From CAZSAT01 sp964604675 (GTDB taxonomy: Bacteria > Myxococcota_A > UBA796 > CAJQPC01), in assembly GCA_964604675.1 (NCBI GenBank), contig CAZSAT010000104.1:1-23931 (forward strand): 23,931 bases of DNA, written 5' to 3'. Position 1 is the stretch's first letter. Every line of letters begins with the position of its first letter. The translations under genes were made by a program, and so were the position numbers. The notes beneath the pieces are model-generated. The model was not told where the DNA came from, searched no databases, and was given only the letters and a program-made list of their open reading frames with translations. This document shows positions 8,101-15,508 of this stretch, piece by piece.

Positions 8101-8734
8101 CCGGGTGAGCCTGGGTGTGTGCGATCGGGAACAGGGGCGGTACGACGACGCAGCGGAGCACCTCGAGACGGCGGCCACGATGTACGAAGAGGCCGAGGCC
8201 CCTCGCCAGGCGGCGCTCGTGTGGGGGCACGTCGCGGCGCTGTACCGGGCCCAGGGGCGGCTCGACGAGGCGCGGTCCCAGGCCATGGCGTCGATTCGCG
8301 CCCTGCAGGCCCTGGGCGCGCGCGGCGACATGATGGACCAGCTGGTTCGGCTCGGCGAGATCGAGCTGGCCGCCGGCCGGCTGGAGCGAGCGAGGAAGCA
8401 CCTCGTGGACGCCCGTGGCTACTTCCAGGAGGCGGGCCACCGCCGTGGCGAGGGCCGAGCCCTCTCCGCCTTGGGCGAGGTGTTCGCGCGCACGGAGATG
8501 ACCGAGGCGGCGCAGGAGGCCTTCGTGCGCGCTCTGAGGCTGCTCCGGAAGACCGGCGACGTGCACGAGGTCGTGAAGGCGCTGCTTCGACGCGCTCGGC
8601 TGCACCGGGACCTCGGCGAGCTGGATCGAGCGCGGGCCTGGTTGGCGAAGGCCGAGGACCTGTTGGCCGAGCTGGAGCTGGAGCAGGAAGCGTTCCTCGG
8701 CCGCGAGGTCGCGTTGCTGCGGGGCGAGCTGTAG
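5174..8734 (+). CDS. Ser/Thr protein kinase fused to NB-ARC-like STAND ATPase and TPR repeats
   Basis: A 1186-residue multidomain protein. The kinase domain spans about 22-300: glycine loop GEGSMGRV (30-37), Lys55, HRDLKPSN (156-163), DFG (176-178) and the SPE form of the APE motif (202-204). A P-loop ATPase follows: Walker A GAPGIGKS (379-386), Walker B VLLVLDAAD (447-455), TGRRR (480-484) and a GxP motif GIPLAIELAA (531-540), which marks an NB-ARC/STAND-type switch. The C-terminal half, from about 740, is helical with TPR-like repeats, probably a partner-binding scaffold. No transmembrane helix is seen, so it should be cytoplasmic. It starts inside the stop of the lipid-kinase gene (ATGA) and ends 13 bases from a converging gene. 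Ligand and substrates are unknown. Confidence 0.9.
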   Translation: MIRVPVQPDRLVATDLPVAFGRYELLEVLGEGSMGRVFRAELQGPAGFRKPVALKVVRAGSAMATGEEAQALLVREARVGGLLRHPNIVDTYDFGAVHGQLYIAMELVDGVGLDRVLKRVGALAPAVVLELAAQIASGLASAHDLEIGGEHAGVVHRDLKPSNVLLTRDGRVKIVDFGIATWRQAQAETDDDTVWGTPPFMSPEQVLGEDLDNRSDIFSFGALLYEMATGWRLFTAGTQPEVCLAVHDVERYCKDHQAFDKVERCVSGLSDVLARCLRFDRELRYAEAWDLADDLSSLARRHARDVSPRTVMRELLAEVEAPAEVTQTVPDISSATATLSSRRTTNLARPANRFVGRSAELDRIAELYDSGCRLVTIKGAPGIGKSRLARRYGRGSLGEVDEVWGCSLEGGELLRSLSDALTVPIVGLDPSAARDTLGRALAARGFVLLVLDAADMALASVREHVLPLLEAAPGTRVLATGRRRMKLDGEKVLELGPLRPSDATKLFDERVSELAVGAKRLARELVDRLEGIPLAIELAAAQLDGLDGPTQMARLEERLDVLDARSVTPDQASLRETLDWSWQQLEPHERSCLAQCAVFADGFQLEAVEEVVDLSAWPDAPWVVYVVESLLEKSLLHSYRTDTALGDTSTGARSRIGLYGPVREYCGQRLAEDPGLAAGAGDRHAAWYGRMGTELALHALSGPGGARRLAVLVAERENLLAAYGHALASDQPEAGVLCCVALHQVMELLGPIERVAQLTAQLLDRSDVPRLGRLRVLLGESRPLALQGDRDGTKRVLRQARALAMELGADKEEGYARAGLADVHLGAGDLASARRNLTRAHAIAGRVGDQRLEAIILLLVGVLNWRQGRAKKAVQHLAAGMALCEELQFLRLEGRMRSTLGSLMMELGRMKEARDHLERGFGLFTALGDQTSASRDLQKLGAYWMRLGQYGKARDYLEAALRQQTDTGQTASAGAVRVSLGVCDREQGRYDDAAEHLETAATMYEEAEAPRQAALVWGHVAALYRAQGRLDEARSQAMASIRALQALGARGDMMDQLVRLGEIELAAGRLERARKHLVDARGYFQEAGHRRGEGRALSALGEVFARTEMTEAAQEAFVRALRLLRKTGDVHEVVKALLRRARLHRDLGELDRARAWLAKAEDLLAELELEQEAFLGREVALLRGEL

Positions 8735-8747
8735 AGCACCAACCAGG

Positions 8748-11700
8748 TCAGCAGCCGTCGTTCGCGCCGCCGGGCGTGCCCGCATCCCCGTCGCCGAAGC
8801 TCGAGCTGGCCTCGCACCAGTTGGCGCCGTCGTCGTTGGCGCTCTCGTCCATGGCCGTCGGTGAGAGGCTGAGGCTGGCGCCGGTCGGGTCGGGGAAGGT
8901 GGTGCCGCTGTCGTAGGCCACGCGGTCGATCTCGCTGCCGCCGTGCACGAGCACGAGCTCGTCGCCGCTGTTGCCGAGCCACATGCCCGAGCCGTAGGCG
9001 TAGTCCACCGGTGCTCCCCCGTTGGCCGAGGTGTCGCTGCTCCGACCGAGCACCGCGTAGCCGCCCGCCGGCACGTCCACGGTGTAGCCGGTGGCCAGGC
9101 TGACGCTCTCGCCGTCGTCGTCCTCGAAGGACCAACCCTCGCAGATCAGGATGTCGGTGCTGGTCGTGTTGTAGAGCTCGAACCACTCGCCGTCGGTGTC
9201 GCCCACCGCCGAGGGGTCCTTCAGGATCTCGGACACGATGAGCTCGCCCGTGGTGATGAGCCCCTCGTCGCAGGCGCTGTCGCAGTCGTCGTCGGCACCA
9301 TCGCGGGTCTCCGTGCCGCCCGGCCACGTGTCCCCGTCCCCGTCGTCGCAGTCGTCGCCGCCCTGGGACTCGGCCGCGTAGCCGTCACCGTCCGCGTCGT
9401 CGTCGTCGGCGCCGTCGCAGTCGCTGTCCACGCCGTCGTACCAGGTCTCGCTCTCGCCGGGGTTGACGTCGGCGTCGGCGTCGTCGCAGTCGTCGCCGCC
9501 CGCGGTGTCGGCGTCGTAGCCGTCGGCGTCGGCGTCGTCGTCGCTGGCGTCGTCGCAGTCCTGGTCTACGCCGTCGTACCAGGTCTCCGACGCACCGGGA
9601 TGCACGTCGGCGTCCGCGTCGTCGCAGTCCGTGCCGCCGGTGGCCTCGGCGTCGTAGCCGTCACCATCGGCGTCGTCGTCGTCGGCGCCGTCGCAGTCGC
9701 CGTCCACGCCGTCGTACCAGGTCTCGCTCGCACCCGCGTTCACCGCCGCGTCGGTGTCGTCGCAGTCGCTGCCGCCGTGGGCGTCGCTCGCGTAGCCGTC
9801 GGCGTCCGCATCGTCGTCGTCGTCCCCGGCGCAGTCCGCGTCGACGCCGTCGTACCAGGTCTCGCTGGCGCCGGGGTTCACCGAGGCGCTGCCGTCGTCG
9901 CAGTCCGTGCCGCCGTGGGCGTCGCTGTCGTAGCCGTCGACGTCGGCGTCGTAGTCGCTCAGGTCGTCGCAGTCGGCGTCCAGGCCGTCGTACCAGCTCT
10001 CGCTGGCCGCCGGGCTGACGCTCGCGTCGTCGTCGTCGCAGTCCGTGCCGCCCTCGGCCTCCGCCAGGTAGCCGTCGCCGTCCGCGTCGTCGTCGTCGGC
10101 GCCGTCGCAGTCGCCGTCCACGCCGTCGTACCAGGTCTCGATCGCGCCCGGGTTCACGCTCGCGTCGCCGTCGTCGCAGTCCGTGCCCCCGGTGGCCTCC
10201 GCCGTGTAGCCGTCGTCGTCCGCGTCGTCGTCGTCCGCGTCGTCGCAGTCCTGGTCGACGCCGTCGTACCAGACCTCGGTGGCGGCCGGGTTCACGGCGG
10301 CGTCGCTGTCGTCGCAGTCCTCGCCGCCTGCGCTCTCGGCGGCGTAGCCGTCGCCGTCCGCGTCGTCGTCGTCCGCGTCGTCGCAGTCCTGGTCGACGCC
10401 GTCGTACCAGACCTCGCTCGCCCCCGGGTTCACGCTGGCGTCCGCGTCGTCGCAGTCGCTCCCGCCCTCGGCCTCCGAGGTGTAGCCGTCGCCGTCCGCG
10501 TCGCTGTCCGAGGAGCCGCTGCAGTCGTTGTCGACCCCGTCGTACCAGGTCTCCTCGGCCCCGGGGTACACGTTCGGGTCGCTGTCGTCGCAGTCCGTGC
10601 CGCCGGCCCCCTCACCCGGGTAGCCGTCCGCGTCCGCGTCGTCGTCGTCGTCGCCGTCGCAGTCGCCGTCGACCCCGTCGTACCAGACCTCGGTCTCGCC
10701 AGGGTTCACGTCGGCGTCGCCGTCGTCGCAGTCGTCCCCGCCGGCGCTGTCCGCCGCGTAGCCATCGCCGTCCGCGTCGTCGTCGTCGGCGTCGTCGCAG
10801 TCCTGGTCCACCCCGTCGTACCAGGTCTCGCTGGCGTCGGGGTGCACCGTGGCGTCGGCGTCGTCGCAGTCCGCGCCCCCGGTGGCCTCGGCGGTGTAGC
10901 CATCGCCGTCTGCATCGTCGTCGTCGGCGTCGTCGCAGTCGCCGTCCACGCCGTCGTACCAGGTCTCGGTCGCACCGGGGTTCACCGACCCGTCGCCGTC
11001 GTCGCAGTCGGTGCCGCCGGCGGCCTCCGCCGGGTAGCCATCGGCGTCCGCGTCGTCGTCGTCGTCGCCCGCACAGTCCGCGTCGACGCCGTCGTACCAG
11101 GTCTCGCTCGCGCCCGGGTGCACCGTGGCGTCGGTGTCGTCGCAGTCGTCGCCTCCGACGTGGTCGGCGGCGTAGCCGTCGGCGTCCGCGTCGTCGTCGT
11201 CGGCCCCGTCGCAGTCCTGGTCCGCGCCGTCGTACCAGATCTCCGAGGCCTCGGGGTTCACCGTCGCGTCGGCGTCGTCGCAGTCCGCGCCGCCCACCGC
11301 CTCGGCCTCGTAGCCATCGCCGTCCACGTCGGTCTCATCGCCGTCGTCGCAGTCGTTGTCCACCCCGTCGTAGGGCTCCTCGGTCGCGCCGGGGTTCACC
11401 TCGGCGTCGGTGTCGTCGCAGTCGCCGTCCACCTCCGTCCAGCCGTCGAGGTCGTCGTCGTAGAGCGTGGTGCCCTCGTCGATGACGTCGTCGCAGTCGT
11501 TGTCCGCGCCGTCGGCGACCTCCTCGCCCTCGGGCGAGCTGGTCGCGTCGTCGTCGTCGCAGTCCCCGTCACACGTGGTCCAGCCGTCCCCGTCGTCGTC
11601 GAGGCAGCCCTCGACCGTGAGGTCGAAGCTGCACAGGTCCGAGAGCCCGCGCGGGTCCTCGACGCGGAGCTCCACCGCGTGGACCCCGTCGGCTTCCGGG

Positions 11701-12251
11701 GTCCAGCGGAAGGCGAGCTCGCCGTCGGAGCCGGTGCTGCCGGTCCAGAGCTCGCCGTCGAGGTCGCTGGTCACCCTCGCCACCAGCTCGGAGGCGTCGC
11801 TCTCCCCGTCCCCCAGCCGGGCCTCGACGTCGACACCGTCGCCGGTCTCGATGGTCACCTCGCCCGGCGAGGTCAGCGTGCACCAGGGAGCGGTGTTCGG
11901 GCTGGCGGTGAGCGCCAGCGTGGCGGTGGTGGTCTGGCCCCGGTGGTCGACCGCGGCCACGGAGAGCTCGTGCTCGCCCTCCGACAAGGTCACCTGGAAG
12001 CCCAGGTTGCCGCCCTCGCAGTCCACGGGCGCGCCATCGAAGTCCCAGACCAGCTCGTCCAGGCTGCTCGAGAGGCTGACGGACAGCTCCTCGAGCTCGT
12101 CCTCGTCGGCCACCTGGAGGCAGAAGTCCACCGGCGCGGTGGGGTCGAAGAGCGCGCCGTCGAGGGGCCGGAGCACGGTGACCTGAGGGGGCTCGTCGAC
12201 GGAGCTGAGGGTGCTGTCGCCGCACGCGAGCAGGAGAACGATCAGGGTCAT
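8748..12251 (-). CDS. Giant MopE-repeat lipoprotein with lamin-tail-like C-terminal domain
   Basis: A 1167-residue, extremely Asp-rich surface protein. It begins MTLIVLLLAC, a lipobox with Cys at position 10, after a very short uncharged signal. An in-frame stop two codons upstream excludes a longer start. Residues about 21-117 and 121-214 look like two Ig/PKD-like beta domains. Residues 217-996 are 17 MopE-type repeats of about 46 residues (DxDGDGY, GGxDCDD, NPGAxExWYDGVD, DC). Residues 997-1167 contain a lamin-tail-like domain (GELIVSEIL, GEWFELYN, GYAVLG). The DxDxDG loops suggest calcium, and the paired Cys suggest disulfides; metal binding by this repeat family is known, but the ligand here is inferred. 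No ribosome site is visible. Likely role: outer-surface structure or adhesion. Confidence 0.88.
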   Translation of the reverse strand: MTLIVLLLACGDSTLSSVDEPPQVTVLRPLDGALFDPTAPVDFCLQVADEDELEELSVSLSSSLDELVWDFDGAPVDCEGGNLGFQVTLSEGEHELSVAAVDHRGQTTTATLALTASPNTAPWCTLTSPGEVTIETGDGVDVEARLGDGESDASELVARVTSDLDGELWTGSTGSDGELAFRWTPEADGVHAVELRVEDPRGLSDLCSFDLTVEGCLDDDGDGWTTCDGDCDDDDATSSPEGEEVADGADNDCDDVIDEGTTLYDDDLDGWTEVDGDCDDTDAEVNPGATEEPYDGVDNDCDDGDETDVDGDGYEAEAVGGADCDDADATVNPEASEIWYDGADQDCDGADDDDADADGYAADHVGGDDCDDTDATVHPGASETWYDGVDADCAGDDDDDADADGYPAEAAGGTDCDDGDGSVNPGATETWYDGVDGDCDDADDDDADGDGYTAEATGGADCDDADATVHPDASETWYDGVDQDCDDADDDDADGDGYAADSAGGDDCDDGDADVNPGETEVWYDGVDGDCDGDDDDDADADGYPGEGAGGTDCDDSDPNVYPGAEETWYDGVDNDCSGSSDSDADGDGYTSEAEGGSDCDDADASVNPGASEVWYDGVDQDCDDADDDDADGDGYAAESAGGEDCDDSDAAVNPAATEVWYDGVDQDCDDADDDDADDDGYTAEATGGTDCDDGDASVNPGAIETWYDGVDGDCDGADDDDADGDGYLAEAEGGTDCDDDDASVSPAASESWYDGLDADCDDLSDYDADVDGYDSDAHGGTDCDDGSASVNPGASETWYDGVDADCAGDDDDDADADGYASDAHGGSDCDDTDAAVNAGASETWYDGVDGDCDGADDDDADGDGYDAEATGGTDCDDADADVHPGASETWYDGVDQDCDDASDDDADADGYDADTAGGDDCDDADADVNPGESETWYDGVDSDCDGADDDDADGDGYAAESQGGDDCDDGDGDTWPGGTETRDGADDDCDSACDEGLITTGELIVSEILKDPSAVGDTDGEWFELYNTTSTDILICEGWSFEDDDGESVSLATGYTVDVPAGGYAVLGRSSDTSANGGAPVDYAYGSGMWLGNSGDELVLVHGGSEIDRVAYDSGTTFPDPTGASLSLSPTAMDESANDDGANWCEASSSFGDGDAGTPGGANDGC
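9264..11603 (-). repeat. 17-unit tandem coding repeat (about 138 bp per unit)
   Basis: The middle of the MopE lipoprotein gene is a tandem array of about 2340 bp. The two promoter-proximal units diverge (they carry DGW and lack the WYDGV core), and the last unit before 9264 is degenerate. The fourteen units between them are near-uniform at the protein level, each with two DC cysteines and an acidic DDDD spacer. At DNA level the array is full of GTC/GTCGTC runs on the plus strand, so slippage and unit exchange are likely. Confidence 0.9.
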
Positions 12252-12320
12252 GTGTCAACCGCAAGAATGACGCCCGCCGGGCACCTATCGCGGCGGATGC
12301 GGAGGGGTCTGGAGGCGACC

Positions 12321-12347
12321 CGGTCCGGTGAGCGTCCGGCCGGACCG
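12321..12347. promoter_or_regulatory. Inverted repeat in the MopE/protease divergent intergenic region
   Basis: An 8-bp perfect inverted repeat, CGGTCCGG (12321-12328) and its complement (12340-12347), surrounds an 11-base centre. It sits between two divergent genes that both encode exported lipoproteins, so it may be an operator shared by both. A chance GC-rich palindrome cannot be excluded. Confidence 0.3.
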
Positions 12348-12422
12348 TGACATCCCGAGACAAGGAAGGTTCGCCGAGCGTGGCAAACAGGGCGACATCG
12401 GCCCACATCCGAGGATCCCCCC

Positions 12423-13466
12423 ATGCGCAACGTCTCCCTTCTGGCCCTCTCCCTGCTCGCCGCCGGCTGCTACACCGGCGAAGAGGAGGTCTTCGAGGGC
12501 TCCGGCGTCGAGGCCGACGGCAAGATCTACGGTGGCTCCCCCGCCAGCGCCGTCGAGCACCAGGCCGTCGTCGGCCTCCACCAGCTCGCACGGGGCGGTC
12601 GCTCGGTCTACGTCAGCCCCTTCTGCAGCGGCACCCTGATCCGCGACGACGTGGTGATCACCGCCGCCCACTGCATGTCGGGGGTGTCGGCCAACAAGGT
12701 GGCCGTGTTCGTGGGCGACCAGGCCTCGACCAACCCCAGCAGCGACCAGTACATCTGGGACCACCTCTACACGGCGAGCGAGGTCCTGGTGCATCCCGGC
12801 TACGACAGCCGGGCCCTCACCGACGACATCGCCGTGATCCGCCTCTCCAGCGGCGCAGCGACCGCCGAGGGCGTCACGCCGGTGCCCGAGCTGCCCTCCA
12901 CCCTCGGCTTCACCTCGGCCGACGTCGGCGCGACGAACCTGAACTTCGCGGGCTTTGGCGTGACCGAGACCGGCACGAGCGGCGTGAAGCTGGAGGTGGA
13001 CCTGACCCTGGGCGGTCTGGGCTGCTCCGTGTCCGGGTGCCCGTCGTCGGGCGACACGGCCACCCAGATCTCCTACGACCAGACCACCGTCGAGGGCCCC
13101 TGCAGCGGGGACAGCGGCGGGCCAGCCTTCGTCGACCGCGGCGGCGCCGCGTACGTCGCTGGCCTCACCTCCTACGGCGACGCGGGCTGTGTGATCTACG
13201 GCGTCAGCACGCGCGTGGACGCCTACGAGGCCTGGATCGCCGACTTCGCCGATCCCGGTGGGACCGACACCGGCACCACCGACACCGGCACCACCGACAC
13301 CGGGCTCGGCAGCTGCGGCGACGGCGTGTGCGACGTCGGCGAGAGCTGCGACGGCCGGGACAGCACCAGCGCGTGCTCGACCGACTGCGCGGGCAAGACC
13401 AACGGCAAGCCCACGGGCCGCTACTGTTATGTCGAGGGCACCTGCGAGGGCTCCGGCTGCCCGTAG
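12423..13466 (+). CDS. Lipidated trypsin-fold (S1) serine protease
   Basis: A 347-residue S1 protease. The signal has Arg2 and a lipobox LLAAGC (Cys16). A short propeptide ends in Lys34 before IYGG, matching the zymogen cleavage site R/K-IVGG. The catalytic triad is visible: His83 in AAHC, Asp135 in DDIAV and Ser231 in GDSGGP. The residue six before the active Ser, which sets S1 specificity, is Gly225 rather than the Asp of true trypsins, so cleavage after Lys/Arg is not assured. After the protease domain (about 35-278) come a TDTG linker (281-294) and a Cys-rich tail with eight Cys (CGDGVCDVGESC type) often seen on myxobacterial surface proteins. GAGGA at 12411-12415 gives a good ribosome site. 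It diverges from the MopE gene. Confidence 0.92.
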   Translation: MRNVSLLALSLLAAGCYTGEEEVFEGSGVEADGKIYGGSPASAVEHQAVVGLHQLARGGRSVYVSPFCSGTLIRDDVVITAAHCMSGVSANKVAVFVGDQASTNPSSDQYIWDHLYTASEVLVHPGYDSRALTDDIAVIRLSSGAATAEGVTPVPELPSTLGFTSADVGATNLNFAGFGVTETGTSGVKLEVDLTLGGLGCSVSGCPSSGDTATQISYDQTTVEGPCSGDSGGPAFVDRGGAAYVAGLTSYGDAGCVIYGVSTRVDAYEAWIADFADPGGTDTGTTDTGTTDTGLGSCGDGVCDVGESCDGRDSTSACSTDCAGKTNGKPTGRYCYVEGTCEGSGCP

Positions 13467-13469
13467 GCT

Positions 13470-13517
13470 CCGAGCCCACGCAACGGCCCCGAACCCGGTT
13501 GGGCTTTCCTGGCTCGG
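13470..13517 (+). terminator. Nested hairpin after the protease gene
   Basis: CCGAGCC (13470-13476) pairs with GGCTCGG (13511-13517). Inside it, a GCC-CAAC arm can pair with GTTG-GGC and is followed by TTTC (13504-13507). It begins three bases after the stop codon. The internal T-run is short, so this is a tentative terminator. Confidence 0.4.
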
Positions 13518-13542
13518 AACGGTGGGGCTTTCGCCGGCACCG

Positions 13543-13559
13543 GTGTCCGGGTCGGACAC
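13543..13559. promoter_or_regulatory. Perfect short palindrome (possible operator or RNA hairpin)
   Basis: GTGTCCG, three bases, then CGGACAC: a 7-bp perfect inverted repeat. It lies in the gene-free stretch, far from either neighbouring start codon, and lacks a T-run. Confidence 0.25.
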
Positions 13560-14007
13560 GAAGGCCGGGTGGTCCCGGTGCTGCTCTCGGGGCTTTCGTG
13601 GCGGCGGCGGGCTCACCCTGCATCCGGTGCCCACCGAAGCACGGCCGGCACGGCTCCATCGTGGGCGCCCCTTGGACCGCGACCATCGGATCGTCACCGC
13701 GGCTTCTCTGTTCGACCTGCCCCCGGAAACGCCAGCGGCGTTCACGAGCAGGCCATCCTGAAGCAGCTTGAGCGAGTGACGCTGATGTACGTGGTCTCCC
13801 AGACCGTGCGGGCGATGGCGCCGTTGTCTTCTCGGCCGATCCGTTTTCATGGCTCGACCTGCGCGTATTCAAGACTCGCCGCGTCGCCCTTTCGTCGGGC
13901 CATGGTGCGTCGGCGTCGAGCCCCCATGGGCGACGGACAACGAGTTTGGATCGTCGCTCTTTCACCACGCGCGTGGGGTTTGGAGGGGCGGTGCCCCGTG
14001 CATCGGC

Positions 14008-14013
14008 TACGCT
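14008..14013 (+). promoter_or_regulatory. Possible -10 element for the FG-GAP operon
   Basis: TACGCT in GGCTACGCTGCA, 40 bases before the GTG at 14054. The GCTACRCT core resembles those upstream of 4161 and 20412. No canonical -35 is seen at 16-18 bases. Confidence 0.3.
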
Positions 14014-14053
14014 GCACCTCGCGGTTCCACGGAGTGAGTGAGGGGATCGGGTC

Positions 14054-15508
14054 GTGCTGTGCGGGTTCTGGACGTTGGTGGCATGCGGGCAGCCGTCGAG
14101 CGGTGCCCTCGTCGACGTCGTGGCCAGCTCCGACGAGCCCGCGTCGGCGCCGCTGGGGGCTGCCGTAGCGAGCGAGCGCGACGTGACCGATGCGGACCTG
14201 ACGCTGGTGGGCGGGTCTCCCGACGACTTCGCCGGCGCGGCGGTGGAGCTCATGGACTTCGACGCGGACGGACAGGACGACATGCTCGTGGGGGCCCCGC
14301 AGGACACCTGGGCCGGTAATCGAGGAGGATTCCATGTCCTCCTCGGACCAGCCCCTTCGGGACATCTCTCGCTCTCCCACGCCGACGACCACCTCCTTGG
14401 TTCCAGAGCGGGCGACCTCGCCGGCAGCACCCTCCTAGCTGTGGGCGATACAGACGGCGACGGCTTCGACGACCTGCTCGTCGGCGCTCCGGGCGCCAGC
14501 GGCGTCGAGCACGACGCTGGCGCTGCGCACCTCCTCCTGGCGGGGGAGCCGCTCACGGAGTCGAGCCTCTCGTTGGCCGCCGCCACCATCGAAGGCACGA
14601 TCGCTGACCAGCGGGTGGGCGAGTCGATCGGCGGCGGGGGCGACTTGAACGCCGACGGCTACAGCGATCTCGTGATCGCCTGCGCGAACGACCAGACCTA
14701 CGGCAGCTACGTGGGGACCGTCTGGCTCTTCTTCGGCGGTCCAGCCGTCACGGCGCAAACCCTCGACGCGGCCGATGTGGTCCTCTGGGGGCCCGAGGAG
14801 GACTGGTCTGCGACCGGCGAGTCTCTGGACATCGTCGGGGACGTCGACGGGGATGGCTTCGACGATCTGGTGGTCGGCACCCGTGGCGTGGAGCCGTCCG
14901 GCGCTGCCCAGCTCGTGCTCGGCCACGAGGCCCTCGAGGACGGATCCCTGTCCGACGTGGCAGCTGCCGTGTACGCCGGCGACGAAGAGGACAACCGGTC
15001 GGTAGGCTACGGTGTCCGTGGTGCCGGGGACGTCACCGGTGACGGCTACGACGACTTCCTGGTGGGGGACCCGAGCGGCAACCTCACGGGGGCGAACCTC
15101 GGCCTCGACGGCTTCGTCGCACTGGTGATGGGAGCCGACAGCCCCGCTTCCGCCGAGATTCGAGATCTTCCGGACCGCTTCGGCGCGGAGACGGGCTCGT
15201 CGTTCGGCATGGGCACGGCCGCGGGCACCGACATGGACGGCGACGGCTGGCCCGACGTGGTGGTGGTCGACGCCAACGCCGGGGACACGTTCATCTACTG
15301 GAGCAACCCGGGGGAGAGCCCGGGCGTTCGTAGCGCTGCCGACGTGGTCGTGCGGGGGGACGACGACGACGCGGCGGGGAGGGCCCTCTCGACGAGCGGG
15401 GACGTGAACGGCGACGGACGGGCCGACCTGCTGATCGGCGGCTACCTCTGGGACGAAGGCGGCACCAACGCTGGTGGCGCATGGCTGCATCTCGGGGGCG
15501 AGTGGTGA
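14054..15508 (+). CDS. FG-GAP beta-propeller lipoprotein (first of a coupled pair)
   Basis: A 484-residue exported protein. Its GTG start has GAGGGG eight bases upstream, and an in-frame TGA at 14039-14041 rules out any earlier start. The signal is only ten residues, uncharged, and ends in lipobox LVAC (Cys11). From about residue 60 to the end there are seven FG-GAP repeats, each with a calcium-type loop (DxDGDGxxDL), centred near 68, 132, 197, 263, 326, 392 and 450. Seven repeats should close one integrin-alpha-like seven-bladed propeller. Such proteins act outside the cell in adhesion or binding; the partner is unknown. Its stop overlaps the next start (TGATG), so both propellers are probably made together. 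Confidence 0.88.
   Translation: MLCGFWTLVACGQPSSGALVDVVASSDEPASAPLGAAVASERDVTDADLTLVGGSPDDFAGAAVELMDFDADGQDDMLVGAPQDTWAGNRGGFHVLLGPAPSGHLSLSHADDHLLGSRAGDLAGSTLLAVGDTDGDGFDDLLVGAPGASGVEHDAGAAHLLLAGEPLTESSLSLAAATIEGTIADQRVGESIGGGGDLNADGYSDLVIACANDQTYGSYVGTVWLFFGGPAVTAQTLDAADVVLWGPEEDWSATGESLDIVGDVDGDGFDDLVVGTRGVEPSGAAQLVLGHEALEDGSLSDVAAAVYAGDEEDNRSVGYGVRGAGDVTGDGYDDFLVGDPSGNLTGANLGLDGFVALVMGADSPASAEIRDLPDRFGAETGSSFGMGTAAGTDMDGDGWPDVVVVDANAGDTFIYWSNPGESPGVRSAADVVVRGDDDDAAGRALSTSGDVNGDGRADLLIGGYLWDEGGTNAGGAWLHLGGEW

Larger units (their letters stand above)
13467..14053. other. 587-bp stretch without a supportable gene
   Basis: Several overlapping frames are open here on both strands, but none has a recognisable domain, a ribosome site or consistent composition. 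What can be seen is a terminator-like nested hairpin just after the protease gene, a perfect 7-bp inverted repeat at 13543-13559, a small hairpin (AACGCC/GGCGTT, 13728-13742), a relatively AT-richer patch around 13835-13880, and a promoter-like element at 14008-14013 serving the next gene. It may hold a decayed gene or an unrecognised RNA. Confidence 0.5.

Noticed and set aside
9264..11603. Regularly spaced repeats that might suggest a CRISPR array
   Set aside because: The period is about 138 bp with no unique spacers, and the units encode in-frame protein repeats.
8943..12350. A 1135-codon open frame on the plus strand, antisense to the MopE gene
   Set aside because: It is a by-product of the GAC/GTC-rich repeat array, gives Val/Ala-rich low-complexity protein with no domain, and the minus-strand frame has clear family motifs.
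13849..14037. A short frame beginning MARPARI, like REP-associated transposases
   Set aside because: Only the first few residues resemble that family; the HUH and Tyr motifs are absent and the frame soon ends.
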